From Kitasatospora sp. MAA19 (GTDB lineage Bacteria > Actinomycetota > Actinomycetes > Streptomycetales > Streptomycetaceae): 64,000 bases of DNA. The DNA is taken from positions 1 to 64,000 of the forward strand of contig NZ_JARXYZ010000003.1 of the NCBI RefSeq assembly GCF_029894125.1. The letters run 5' to 3'. This document shows positions 28,003 to 40,201 of this stretch, in pieces. The translations under genes and the position numbers were made by a program. Under the pieces are notes generated by a model that saw nothing but the letters and a program-made list of their open reading frames with translations, was not told the origin of the DNA and made no database searches. Position 1 is the first letter of the stretch; every line of letters starts with the position of its first letter.

Positions 28003-28623
28003 ATGACGTCCAGAACCGCCCCCGACCCCGCCCGCCGCAGCGAACGCTCGCGCGCCGCCGTCCTCACCGCCGCCACCGAACTCGTCGCCGAGGTCGGCTA
28101 CGGCAAGCTCACCATCGAGGCGATCGCCGCCCGCGCCGGGGTCGGCAAGCAGACCATCTACCGGTGGTGGCCGTCGAAGGGCGCGGTCGTCTTCGACGCC
28201 TTCCTCGTCGCCGGCAGGCACGAGGGCGGCCTCGCCCTCCCCGACACCGGAAACCTCGCCACCGACCTGCGGACCGTCCTGCGCGCCGGCTCCGACGAGC
28301 TCGCCGACCCGTCCGCCGACCGCACCTACCGCGCCCTCAGCGCCGAGATCCTCAACGACCCCGCGCTGCACGCCGAGTACCGCACCCGCCTGCTGGACCC
28401 GCTGCTGGAGGTCACCCGCGACCGTCTCCGCAGCGCCCGCGAGGCCGGCCAGATCGCCCCCGACACGGACCTCGACCTGGCCGTCGAACTCGTCTACGGC
28501 CCGCTCCACTACCGCTGGCAGTACCGGCTCGGCCCGCTCAGCCACGCCCACGCGGACCGCCTGGTCGACGCCGCCCTGTGCGCCCTCAACCCGCCGACGG
28601 CCGACGGCGGTTCCGGCGCCTGA
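28003..28623 (+). CDS. TetR-family transcriptional regulator
   Basis: The 206-residue repressor has an N-terminal HTH (AAVLTAATELVAEVGYGKLT, IEAIAARAGVGKQTIYRWWPSKGAVVFDA) and a TetR_C-type ligand-binding domain with LVYGPLHYRWQYRLGPL. The ATG at 28003 is preceded by a short lead; the in-frame ATG at 27985 falls near the operators. It is divergently arranged with the glycosyltransferase gene, whose expression it probably represses until a toxic acceptor molecule binds. Confidence 0.93.
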   Translation: MTSRTAPDPARRSERSRAAVLTAATELVAEVGYGKLTIEAIAARAGVGKQTIYRWWPSKGAVVFDAFLVAGRHEGGLALPDTGNLATDLRTVLRAGSDELADPSADRTYRALSAEILNDPALHAEYRTRLLDPLLEVTRDRLRSAREAGQIAPDTDLDLAVELVYGPLHYRWQYRLGPLSHAHADRLVDAALCALNPPTADGGSGA

Positions 28624-28793
28624 CCCAGAGGACGACCAGGACCGTGGCCAGCAGAACGATCAGCAGGGCCACGGCGAACCCCCCGCCCCCGACCGCGACC
28701 CACCCGCGACACCCCGGTCACCAAACCGGCACACCGCCGGGCCCCACCCTCAGCGGGGCCTCAACCCCCTTCCCACCGAGGCGAATCCGCCCC

Positions 28794-30626
28794 TCACACC
28801 ACCGGGGGCGAGGCCGCACCCGCCAGGGCGACGGCGAGCAGGGCGCGCATGGCGCAGGCGGCCTGGCCGAGGGGCAGGGTGGCGTCGTCGGCGAAGAGCT
28901 CGACGAGCCAGCCGCCGGCCGGGTTCTGGCCACCGGCGGCGACCATGCCGCGGTAGCCCGAGACGACGAGCATGGCCTCCTCGGCCGGGTCGTTGCCGGC
29001 GGCGCCGGCGCGCAGGGCGAAGGCGCCGCCGCGGACGGCGCGGCGGGTCATCGGATAGTGGCGCAGGTCGAAGACGGCGTCCGGGGCCTCGATCTGGGCG
29101 CGCTGGGTCTCGGCGCGGGTGCTGCCGGGGCCCCTGGTCATCCGGTAGACGGCGTGCTGGGCGGTGTGCATGAAGTGCGAGCCGGGCGGCACGTAGGAGA
29201 CCCACCAGCCGACGGCGTCGAGCAGCCGGGCCGAGGTCTCGGCGACGACGACGAGCTTGCCCAGGGTGTCCGCGGGGTGGACGGCCCGGGCCGCGGCGCC
29301 CTGGTCGAGGGCGGCGAGGACGGTGGTGAGCAGCTGGCCCGGGTCGGCGCTGTGCGCGGCGCCGCGGAAGCGCCGCCGGTCGCCCGCCCCGGACCGGCCG
29401 GGGCGCGGGCGCCCGTCGGCCCGGTGGCGCGGGTCGGCGGCGTCGGCGAGCAGCACGGTGGGGTCGGGCGCGAAGCCGGGGCCGTGGCTGCGTCCGGCGA
29501 CGACGGGGTGGGCGGCGCGGGCGGCCTTGGCCCGGTACTGGGCGGCGTCGGCGAGCCGGAAGAGCCGGTCGGGGGTGGTGACGGGCCCGATGGAGTCGCC
29601 GGTGGAGGCGACACCGCAGGCGACGCCCTCCCCCTCCGAGAGGGCCAGGGCGCGGGCGCAGAGCTCCTCGGCGACGGCGACGACCTCGTCGGCCTTCTGT
29701 CCTTCCGTCAGCAGGCAGAACTCGTCGCCGCCGAGCCGGGCGGCCAGGCTGCCGGGCAGTTTGGCCGCGGCGAGCGAGAGCTGGTGGGCGAACCGCTCCA
29801 GCAGCCGGTCGCCCATTTCGTGGCCGAGTTGGTCGTTGACCCGCTTGAGCCCGTTGACGTCGCAGACGACGAGCGAGACCACGGTGTTGTCCCGATTGTG
29901 CGCCGCCAGGGCGCTCTCCAGCCGGGCGTCGACGGCACGCCGGTTGGCGAGGCCGGTGAGCGGGTCGGAGAAGGCGAGTTTGCGCAGGTCGGCGAGGCGT
30001 TCGGTCTGGGCGAGGCCGGCCGAGATCTGGGCGGCGAGCAGGGTGGCGTAGTCGGCGTCGGCGTCGGTGAACTCGGGCAGTCCGACGCTGCGGGCGAGGT
30101 ACAGCTCACCCCAGGCCTGCCCGTGCAGGACGATCGGGGCGACCACGCAGCAGGCCCGCCCGCGCCGGCGCAGCGCCGCGGCGCGTTCCTGGCAGTACGC
30201 GCCGGCGGTCGGGTGGGTGTGCCCGGCGTGCGGTTCGGTGCTCTCGGCGGTCTGCAGCCAGGCGCGCGGCAGCCGCCCGGTGGTCCAGCGCTCTTCGAGG
30301 TAGGTGACGATCTCGGGGAAGTCGGCGACGGGGTACGACTCGTCCTCGGGCAGTTCCTCCTCGCCGGGCGCGAGGAGGCCGTGGTTGACGAGGACCCGCA
30401 GTCGGCCGGATTCGCGGTCCCAGACCGAGACGGCCGCCATGGTGGCCCCGAGCGCCTCGGTGGCGCGGGCGGCGGCGGCCCGGACGGCCTCCAGCGGGGT
30501 GAGCGCGCCGGCCATGTCCTGGGCCAGCTCGACCGCGGACTGCAGCCGCAGGTCGGGCAGCGGGTCGGGGCGCCGCGGGCCGCCGCAGTCGCAGCCGCGG
30601 TCCGTCATGATCGCCTCACTGCTCAC
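28794..30626 (-). CDS. GAF-GGDEF diguanylate cyclase with C-terminal GAF-like extension
   Basis: Predicted to make cyclic di-GMP, which controls development in streptomycetes. The 610-residue protein has an N-terminal GAF-like sensor (about 30-210; includes ACCVVAPIVLHGQAWGELYLAR), a GGDEF domain (LRKLAFSDPLTGLANRRAVD, CDVNGLKRVNDQLGHEMGD, intact LAARLGGDEFCLL) and a ~200-residue C-terminal region. The residues before GGDEF do not show an RxxD inhibitory site. No transmembrane segments. GTG at 30626 is annotated; the ATG at 30608 has a better-spaced GAGG. Confidence 0.9.
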   Translation of the reverse strand: MSSEAIMTDRGCDCGGPRRPDPLPDLRLQSAVELAQDMAGALTPLEAVRAAAARATEALGATMAAVSVWDRESGRLRVLVNHGLLAPGEEELPEDESYPVADFPEIVTYLEERWTTGRLPRAWLQTAESTEPHAGHTHPTAGAYCQERAAALRRRGRACCVVAPIVLHGQAWGELYLARSVGLPEFTDADADYATLLAAQISAGLAQTERLADLRKLAFSDPLTGLANRRAVDARLESALAAHNRDNTVVSLVVCDVNGLKRVNDQLGHEMGDRLLERFAHQLSLAAAKLPGSLAARLGGDEFCLLTEGQKADEVVAVAEELCARALALSEGEGVACGVASTGDSIGPVTTPDRLFRLADAAQYRAKAARAAHPVVAGRSHGPGFAPDPTVLLADAADPRHRADGRPRPGRSGAGDRRRFRGAAHSADPGQLLTTVLAALDQGAAARAVHPADTLGKLVVVAETSARLLDAVGWWVSYVPPGSHFMHTAQHAVYRMTRGPGSTRAETQRAQIEAPDAVFDLRHYPMTRRAVRGGAFALRAGAAGNDPAEEAMLVVSGYRGMVAAGGQNPAGGWLVELFADDATLPLGQAACAMRALLAVALAGAASPPVV

Positions 30627-30883
30627 CGGCTCGCCTCGCTCCCTGTGCTCGGTCCTGCCGGACCCCCGGTAGCAGCCGCACCCGTCCGGCCGCTTGCACC
30701 CAGACTATGGCGATTTCGCTCGGTTATGCCCCGTTTGCCGGGACGGACCCGCAACGGGCCGTACGGGTTTCAACCGTTCGCCACCCCGAGCCGCGGGATC
30801 GACCCCGGCACCAGCCCGGGAACCACGCCTCGGGAGCAGCCCGGCAGAGCCCCGGGAAGACCCCGCAGGGCTCCGGAAGGCCC

Positions 30884-32035
30884 CTACTCCGGCTTCAGCC
30901 GCCGCGACAGCAGCCACGGCTCGACCAGCCCGAGCCCGCGCACCGGCCGGCGCCACATCGGCTGCAGGTGGAACCGGTGCCCGGCGTCCAGGCCCGGCAC
31001 CGGCAGACCGGAGGCGGGCATCCCGGCGGCGGCCGACAGCGCCTCGGCGAGGCCGGGGCCGTCCGTGTCGGCCGGGGCGACACTGCCGTGCTGCTCCAGC
31101 GCGGCGGCGAACTCGCCGTCGATCAGCACCGCGTCCTTGGGCGCGATCGAGGTGAGCCGGCTGGCCAGGTTGACGGTGGTGCCGAAGACGTCGCCCATCC
31201 GCGAGGTGACGGTGCCGAAGGCCATGCCGACCCGCAGCGCGGGGATGCTGTCGTCCTCGGCGAGGGCCTCGATCAGGCTGAGCGCGATCTCGGCGGCGGT
31301 GACCGGGTCCTCGGAGACGTAGAGGATCTCGTCGCCGAGGGTCTTGATGACCCGGCCGCCCTGGCCGGCGATCAGGTCCGAACAGGTGTTCTCGAAGGTC
31401 TCGACGAGCTCGCCGAGTTCCTCCTCCTCCAGCCGTCGCGACAGCCGGGTGAAGCCGACCAGGTCGGCGAAGCCCACCGCGAGCCGACCGCTGGTGATCT
31501 CGTGGTCCTCGGCGGCCTGGACGACCCGGCCGGTGACGGCGGCGAGCTGGCGGCGCCAGACGTACACCAGGAACTGCTCCAGCTCCGGCAACAGCAGCTC
31601 GACCAGCGGGTACGCGACGTCGGCGCGGGTCAGCCCGGGTTCAACGGCCTGGGTGAGGTTCTCCAGGAAGGTGTCCATCTGCCAGCCGGCCAGCCGCGCG
31701 GTGGTCTGCCCGGTGGAGCGCGCCACCTGGATCGCCATCGACTCGCTGAGCAGGCCGGACTCGACCAGGCCGGCGAGTCGGCGCAGGGCGATCACGTCGC
31801 CGTCGGTGAGGGCCCGGGACTGGCCGATGTCAGGGAAGCCCATGGCCCGCCAGAAGCGGGTGGCCAGTTCCATCGGGACGTCGGCGGCGCGCGCGGCCTG
31901 GTACGGGGTGTAGCGGCGTGGCGCGTCCAGGATCAGGCGTTCCAGTTCGAGCGCGACCGTGGGGTCGTGGGAGCCCGCCGTCGCGCCGCTGCTGCCGTCC
32001 TCTGCCACCGGTCCGTCCCCGTGCGGTCGCCGCAC
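30884..32035 (-). CDS. cya: class III adenylate cyclase
   Basis: Converts ATP to cyclic AMP. The 383-residue protein has an N-terminal ~170-residue helical regulatory region with a MerR-like stretch (YTPYQAARAADVP, FPDIGQSRALTDGDVIALRRL) and a class III cyclase domain (VGFADLVGFTRLSRRLEEEEL with a metal-binding Asp, GGRVIKTLGDEILYVSED, VFGTTVNLASRLTSIAPKD). It is soluble. The start is GTG at 32035. It shares a strand with birA upstream and the diguanylate cyclase downstream. Confidence 0.93.
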   Translation of the reverse strand: MRRPHGDGPVAEDGSSGATAGSHDPTVALELERLILDAPRRYTPYQAARAADVPMELATRFWRAMGFPDIGQSRALTDGDVIALRRLAGLVESGLLSESMAIQVARSTGQTTARLAGWQMDTFLENLTQAVEPGLTRADVAYPLVELLLPELEQFLVYVWRRQLAAVTGRVVQAAEDHEITSGRLAVGFADLVGFTRLSRRLEEEELGELVETFENTCSDLIAGQGGRVIKTLGDEILYVSEDPVTAAEIALSLIEALAEDDSIPALRVGMAFGTVTSRMGDVFGTTVNLASRLTSIAPKDAVLIDGEFAAALEQHGSVAPADTDGPGLAEALSAAAGMPASGLPVPGLDAGHRFHLQPMWRRPVRGLGLVEPWLLSRRLKPE

Positions 32036-32177
32036 TTGCCTCGTGTCCTGCCTGTCCGGGCGCGCCCGCCACCTGGCGGGCAGTGGCGCGCCTCACACCG
32101 CTGCCAGGTGGAATGTTCGCACGGAATCGCGTGATCCGGGGCATCAGCCCGGGTCAAGGAGAGGTGAAGAGTGCCGT

Positions 32178-33071
32178 TCAGCGGGGTTCGGGGCGCACGT
32201 GGACGACGTCCCCCGCGCCGACCGCCCGGCGTGCGCCGTCGGGGGTGCGGACCACCAGGCGTCCGTCGCCGTCGATCGCCACCGCCTCGCCGACCAGCTC
32301 GTGACCGCCCGGCAGGTGCACCTTCACCCGGCGGCCCAGCGTGGTGCAGCGGTCCGCGTAGGCGCGGAGCAGCTCGCTGGCGTGCGGATCGCCGGCGGCG
32401 GCCGTCCAGGTCCGGTACAGCTCGGCGAACTCGCGCAGCAGGGCGCGCAGCAGGGTGGACCGGTCGGTGACCGCGGCGCCGGCCAGCGCGAGCGAGGCCG
32501 CGGTGGGGACGGGCAGCTCCTCCTCGCGCAGCGAGACGTTGAGGCCCATTCCGGCCACCACGGCACCACCGCTCAGTTCGGTGAGGATGCCGCCGAGCTT
32601 GCGCTCCGCGCCGTCGATCTCCACCTGGAGGTCGTTGGGCCACTTCAGCCCGACCTCGACCCCGGCCACCCGGCCCAGCGTGCTGGCGGCGGCCACCCCG
32701 ACCAGGATCGGCAGCCAGCCGTACCGTTCGACCGGCACCTCCTCCGGGCGCAGCAGGACGGACAGGAACAGCCCCGAGCGGGCCGGGGCGCTCCACTGCC
32801 GTTCCAGCCGCCCGCGCCCGGCGTTCTGCACCTCGGCGACCAGCACCGCCCCCTGCGGGGCACCGGCCCGGGCGCGGGCGGCGAGGTCGCTGTTGGTGGA
32901 TCCGGTGTCGGCGACGACGTCCACGGAGGTCCAGAGCCCGCCCGGGACCACCAGGTCGCGGCGCAGCGCCGCCTCGTCCAGCGGCGGCCGGTCCAGGTCG
33001 GTCCACGGCGACGGCCCGGCGTGGCCGAAACCGCGCAGTCCACTGCGGCGGGGGGTGTCGGGTGAGGTCAT
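32178..33071 (-). CDS. birA: biotin-[acetyl-CoA-carboxylase] ligase
   Basis: Attaches biotin to the BCCP domain of acyl-CoA carboxylases, such as the alpha subunit encoded at 37159. The 297-residue product is a class I ligase without the N-terminal repressor HTH. It has VADTGSTNSDLAARAR, NAGRGRLERQWSAP (the flexible biotinyl-AMP loop GRGRxxR), LKWPNDLQVEIDGAERKLGGILTE and a C-terminal SH3-like domain. The ATG at 33071 is the family start; upstream frame continuation is a shadow of pccB. It is divergent from pccB. Confidence 0.95.
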   Translation of the reverse strand: MTSPDTPRRSGLRGFGHAGPSPWTDLDRPPLDEAALRRDLVVPGGLWTSVDVVADTGSTNSDLAARARAGAPQGAVLVAEVQNAGRGRLERQWSAPARSGLFLSVLLRPEEVPVERYGWLPILVGVAAASTLGRVAGVEVGLKWPNDLQVEIDGAERKLGGILTELSGGAVVAGMGLNVSLREEELPVPTAASLALAGAAVTDRSTLLRALLREFAELYRTWTAAAGDPHASELLRAYADRCTTLGRRVKVHLPGGHELVGEAVAIDGDGRLVVRTPDGARRAVGAGDVVHVRPEPR

Positions 33072-33140
33072 GGTTGAGAACCCTAGAGGGCGTACGGAGC
33101 CTTGGGGCGTAGGCCGCCCCATCGTCCCCCAGAACGCGCG

Positions 33141-33206
33141 TTGACACACTGTGTCGATGGCCATAACGCCAGGACATGACGTCCGGCCCCGCGCGCTGGC
33201 TAGGCT
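33141..33206 (+). promoter_or_regulatory. putative pccB promoter elements
   Basis: TTGACA at 33141-33146 is followed after 17 bases by TAACGC, and a second -10-like TAGGCT lies at 33201-33206. The latter is a common streptomycete -10 hexamer; both lie 105-170 bases upstream of pccB. Confidence 0.35.
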
Positions 33207-33311
33207 GCCCAACGGCAGTTCGCAGCGCCGCCCTGCCCTCATGCGCGGGCCCCCACTCCGGCCCGCGCGCACTCGAACAGGTCGCGGCCCAGGATCAGGG
33301 AGAGCCACCGG

Positions 33312-34901
<1,590 letters not shown>

Positions 34902-34926
34902 TCCCTCGTCGGGAGAGAATTGAGCC

Positions 34927-35148
34927 ATGGCCGCGATCCACGTGCTGCACGGGCAGCCGACCCCCGAGGAGCTCGCCACCGTCCTGGCGGTGGTCCAGGC
35001 CCGGGCCGCCGCCGCGCAGGCCGCCGCCGAGGCGGCGCGTCTGGCCGGTGTCGGCCCGGCCTCCCCCTGGAACGACCGCTCCCGCCTGCTCCGCCCGGAG
35101 ATCCACCCGGGCGTCAACGCCTGGCGGACGTCCGGCTGGGCGCGCTGA
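34927..35148 (+). CDS. pccE: acyl-CoA carboxylase epsilon subunit
   Basis: A 73-residue actinobacteria-specific accessory subunit that stabilises the alpha-beta carboxylase complex. It has the typical N-terminal IHVLHGQPTPEELATVLAVVQ strand-helix, an Ala-rich linker, and the C-terminal SPWNDRSRLLRP....AWRTSGWAR, which is highly characteristic. The ATG at 34927 follows GGGAGAG. It is transcribed with pccB. Confidence 0.93.
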   Translation: MAAIHVLHGQPTPEELATVLAVVQARAAAAQAAAEAARLAGVGPASPWNDRSRLLRPEIHPGVNAWRTSGWAR

Positions 35149-35318
35149 ACCACCGGTGCGGAGCGGGACGTCGGCCCGGTCGACGTCCCGCTCCGCACCC
35201 GTTCCGCGCCGCTTGCCGCACCCGCTCCGCACCCGTTCCGGCCCGTCCGCCCGGATTGCCCGAAAGCTGAGTACGGATACTCAGGCGCCCGGGGCCGGGC
35301 GCGGCGCACCCTGGACGG

Positions 35319-35444
35319 GTGCTGTGGTCAGACCCCCGCGACGAGCCCTCCCTGGAGGCCCGCCGGATGCAGGAGCGGCTGCGCCGGGCGGCCCGGGTGC
35401 TCGCCGTCCTCGCACTGGTGGCCGCCATCCTGCTCCCGCTGTGA
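35319..35444 (+). CDS. 41-residue single-pass membrane protein
   Basis: This short frame starts with GTG and encodes [21 protein letters not shown], then [20 protein letters not shown]. That is a charged cytoplasmic N-terminus followed by one transmembrane helix ending at the C-terminus. It lies between pccE and maf on the same strand with ~50 bases to maf, and its codon positions fit the strand's GC bias. Its position and character suggest a conserved small protein; function unknown. Confidence 0.6.
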   Translation: MLWSDPRDEPSLEARRMQERLRRAARVLAVLALVAAILLPL

Positions 35445-35493
35445 CCGCCGTTCACCCGAATGGCGGACACCGACACCCCCTACCCTGGTGGGC

Positions 35494-36096
35494 ATGACCG
35501 ACCAGCGCACCCTCGTCCTCGCCTCCGCCTCCCCCGCCCGCCTCGGGCTGCTGCGCCAGGCGGGCCTCGACCCGCGCGTGGTGGTCAGCGGCGTGGACGA
35601 GGACGCGCTCAGCGCCGCCACGCCGGCCGAACTCGCCCTGGTGCTGGCCGAGGCCAAGGCGAAGGCCGTCGCCGCCGAACTCACCGGCGGCGAACTGGTG
35701 ATCGGCTGCGACTCCGTCCTGGAGCTGGACGGCCAGGCCCTCGGCAAGCCCGCCGACGCCACCGAGGCGCTCGCCCGCTGGCGGTCGATGCGCGGCCGCG
35801 CCGGAATCCTGCGCACCGGCCACTGCGTCATCGACACCGCGACCGGCCGGCAGTCCTCGGCGACCGCCTCCACCACGGTCCGCTTCGGCACCCCCGACGA
35901 CGCCGAGATCGCCGCCTACGTGGCCTCCGGCGAACCCCTGCACGTCGCCGGGGCGTTCACCCTGGACGGGCGCTCGGCACCGTTCGTCGAGGGCATCGAC
36001 GGCGACCCGGGCAACGTCATCGGCCTCTCGCTGCCGCTGCTGCGCACCCTGCTCGCCGACCTGGACGTCCGGATCACCGACCTCTGGGTCAAGTAA
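35494..36096 (+). CDS. maf: Maf-family nucleotide pyrophosphatase
   Basis: The 200-residue protein hydrolyses non-canonical or canonical NTPs to NMPs; Maf proteins are linked to septum and cell-wall control. Motifs: [19 protein letters not shown] (substrate loop SxSPxR), [38 protein letters not shown] and [18 protein letters not shown]. The ATG at 35494 is the family start. Carriage between carboxylase genes is a frequent streptomycete arrangement. Confidence 0.93.
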   Translation: MTDQRTLVLASASPARLGLLRQAGLDPRVVVSGVDEDALSAATPAELALVLAEAKAKAVAAELTGGELVIGCDSVLELDGQALGKPADATEALARWRSMRGRAGILRTGHCVIDTATGRQSSATASTTVRFGTPDDAEIAAYVASGEPLHVAGAFTLDGRSAPFVEGIDGDPGNVIGLSLPLLRTLLADLDVRITDLWVK

Positions 36097-36187
36097 CCGA
36101 CGGCATCCGGGAGTTCGGACGCCCATGGCCCTGCTGCGTTACCACCCCTAGACTGACCGGCGTTCGAACGGGGGAGGGAACGCGGCG

Positions 36188-36922
36188 ATGACCGACAGCG
36201 TGCTCAACGTGCTGCTGGGGCTGGTGGCCAGCGCCATCAGCGCCGCGCTCGGCTGGCTGGCGCAGGCCCTGCGGCGGCGCCGCAAGGTCGAGCGGGTGCG
36301 GGAGTTCTTCGGGTTGCCGGCCGGCAGCGAGTGCCTGATCGTGGTGCCCCGCAGCATCGGGACGGGCTCGCACGCCACCACCGTGACCCGCCGGGACGCC
36401 TACGCGCTGATGTGGCTGGCCGGGCTGGTCGAGGAGTGCGGGGCGCGGCCGGAACTGGCCGCGCACGACGCGGCGCACCGGGGCCTGGGCGTCAAGACCG
36501 AGCTCTGCCTGGGCGGTCCGGTCAGCAACGAGCGGATGGCCGCCCACCTGGCCTGGGGCCTGCCGGGCGTGCTGGTCACCTCCGGGCCGGGCCCGGGCAG
36601 CAACGTGATCGTGGTGGGCGAGCACGACTTCACCGCCGACCGGGACCAGGCGCACACCCTGCTGGCCCGGATCGCCACCCCGGACGGCGGACGCCCGGTG
36701 TTCCTGGTCTCCGGCCAGACCGGCACCGCCAACCAGGCGGGGGTCCGGTACCTGGTCGCCCACCACCGCGAGCTCGCCCGCCGGTACGGCCGCGACGGCA
36801 CCTTCGCGCTCGTCCTGCGGGCGGTCAATCCGGAGGCGTACGGGCCGGACATGGTGGAGGTGGCCGCCGACGTCACGGCCGAGGCGTTGCAGCGACCCGC
36901 CGCCCGTTCCACCGTCGTTTGA
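36188..36922 (+). CDS. conserved hypothetical protein with N-terminal membrane anchor
   Basis: The 244-residue protein has one N-terminal transmembrane helix ([21 protein letters not shown]), a basic stop-transfer segment ([12 protein letters not shown]) and a cytoplasmic alpha/beta domain with [34 protein letters not shown] and [20 protein letters not shown]. The second half looks like a nucleotide- or substrate-binding Rossmann-like fold, but no catalytic motif is recognised. It sits between maf and accA2. Confidence 0.78.
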   Translation: MTDSVLNVLLGLVASAISAALGWLAQALRRRRKVERVREFFGLPAGSECLIVVPRSIGTGSHATTVTRRDAYALMWLAGLVEECGARPELAAHDAAHRGLGVKTELCLGGPVSNERMAAHLAWGLPGVLVTSGPGPGSNVIVVGEHDFTADRDQAHTLLARIATPDGGRPVFLVSGQTGTANQAGVRYLVAHHRELARRYGRDGTFALVLRAVNPEAYGPDMVEVAADVTAEALQRPAARSTVV

Positions 36923-37158
36923 GCCGACCGCGCGAGAGTGTGTCCGATGCCACCGGGGCCCCGAACCACCGCCCGGTCACCCGCTGTGGATCCGGCCGGT
37001 TCGACCCCACCGACCGCGACCTGCGACGTCATCGGAAGGACGGACGACGGGCCCCCGGAATTCATCACCGTCCGTGTGGGATAGTTCACAACCTGGGGCT
37101 ACTCGCCGGTACCGCCCAGGAATCCATAAACTCGACCAGGTTCAAGAAGGGAGCCACA

Positions 37159-38934
<1,776 letters not shown>

Positions 38935-38954
38935 CACCGCCCCTGCGGCAGCGA

Positions 38955-38988
38955 CCGGTCCGTACGCCCCTCGGGGTGTGCGGACCGG
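38955..38988. terminator. terminator hairpin between accA2 and the DeoR gene
   Basis: An 11-base arm pair (38955-38965 and 38978-38988, one G-T wobble) has a 12-base loop that can itself pair (CCCC/GGGG). It lies between convergent genes. Confidence 0.75.
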
Positions 38989-39007
38989 CCGCGTTTCCGG
39001 CCCGGGT

Positions 39008-40000
39008 TCAGCGCCCGCGCGGCAGTCCCAGTTCGGCCAGCCGGACGGGCATGCCGGGGCCGGCCGGTCCGCCGTGCGTGCCGGGGCGGCGCTGGCCGGG
39101 CAGCGGGGCGGCGCCGGGGGGCGGGGAGACGGCCCGGCGCGGCATCGGGCCGGGCTGGGTCTGGTGGACGGGGCCGCTGCCGGTGCCGTGCACCGGGGCG
39201 TCGCCGCTGGGGGCGGCGCCGAGCGGCGCCAGGTCGATCTGCACCCCGCAGTCGGCGAGCGCGTCCAGTTCGCGGGCGGTGGCGTCGTCCGCCGTCGCCT
39301 GCTCGTCCGTGACCAGCCGGGTGATGGTCTCGGTGGGGACGGTCTGGAACATGGTGTCCGCGCCGAGCTTGGTGTGGTCGGCGAGGACGATGACCTCGGC
39401 GGCCGACTGCACCAGCGCCCGGTCCACGCTCGCGGACAGCATGTTGGTGGTGGACAGGCCCCGCTCGGCGGTCAGCCCGCTGCCGGAGAGGAAGGCCTTG
39501 GACACCCTCAGCCCGTGCAACGACTGCTCGGCACCGCTGCCGACCAGCGCGTAGTTGGAGCCCCGCAGGGTGCCGCCGGTCATCACCACCTCCACCCGGT
39601 TGGCGTGCGCCAGCGCCTGGGCGACCAGCAGCGAGTTGGTGACCACGGTGAGGCCGGGCACCCTGGCCAGCCTGCGGGCCAGCTCCTGGGTGGTGGTGCC
39701 GGCGCCGACCACCACCGCGTCGCCCTCCTCCACCAGGCCGGCGGCGAGGTCCGCGATGGCGCTCTTCTCCGCCGCGGAGAGGTGGGTCTTCTGCGGGTAG
39801 CCGGGTTCGCGGCTGAAGCCGCCGGGGAGCACCGCGCCGCCGTGCCGGCGGTCGAGGAGCCCTTCTGCCTCCAGCGCCCGTACGTCGCGGCGCACGGTGA
39901 CTTCGGAGGTCTGGACGACGCGGGCCAACTCCCGGAGCGAGACCGCTCCGTTGGCGCGCACCATTTCGAGGATCAACTGGCGACGTTCTGCTGCAAACAC
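39008..40000 (-). CDS. DeoR-family transcriptional regulator
   Basis: The 330-residue protein has an N-terminal HTH_DeoR (ERRQLILEMVRANGAVSLRELARVVQTSEVTVRRDVRALEAEGLLDRRHGGA pattern) and the DeoRC sugar-phosphate sensor (VVVGAGTTTQELARRL, VVTNSLLVAQAL, LADHTKLGADTM). An unusual ~75-residue Pro/Gly-rich C-terminal tail follows. It sits beside deoxynucleoside and nucleoside salvage genes, several of which carry an identical palindrome, making it a candidate regulator of them. Confidence 0.92.
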   Translation of the reverse strand: MFAAERRQLILEMVRANGAVSLRELARVVQTSEVTVRRDVRALEAEGLLDRRHGGAVLPGGFSREPGYPQKTHLSAAEKSAIADLAAGLVEEGDAVVVGAGTTTQELARRLARVPGLTVVTNSLLVAQALAHANRVEVVMTGGTLRGSNYALVGSGAEQSLHGLRVSKAFLSGSGLTAERGLSTTNMLSASVDRALVQSAAEVIVLADHTKLGADTMFQTVPTETITRLVTDEQATADDATARELDALADCGVQIDLAPLGAAPSGDAPVHGTGSGPVHQTQPGPMPRRAVSPPPGAAPLPGQRRPGTHGGPAGPGMPVRLAELGLPRGR

Positions 40001-40152
40001 AGAACCGACGGTAACCTGCGTGACCGTCTGCTTTCAGGCGTTTGCAGCTAGTAGCGGGAAATGCTCACGCAAGAGCGGCGCGTGACCGTACAATACGCGC
40101 CGCCAGCACCCCGGGGCTGCGCCCGCCGTCCGGGTGACGACCACTCCTGCGC

Positions 40153-40182
40153 AAAAGGGCGGCCACCGATCGGCAGCCGCCC
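40153..40182 (-). terminator. intrinsic terminator of the lpdA-like gene
   Basis: On the minus strand GGGCGGC (40182-40176) pairs with GCCGCCC (40163-40157) across a 12-base loop and is followed by a short T-run (TTTT). Confidence 0.75.
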
Positions 40183-40201
40183 TCAACTGTGCGCCGGACG
40201 C

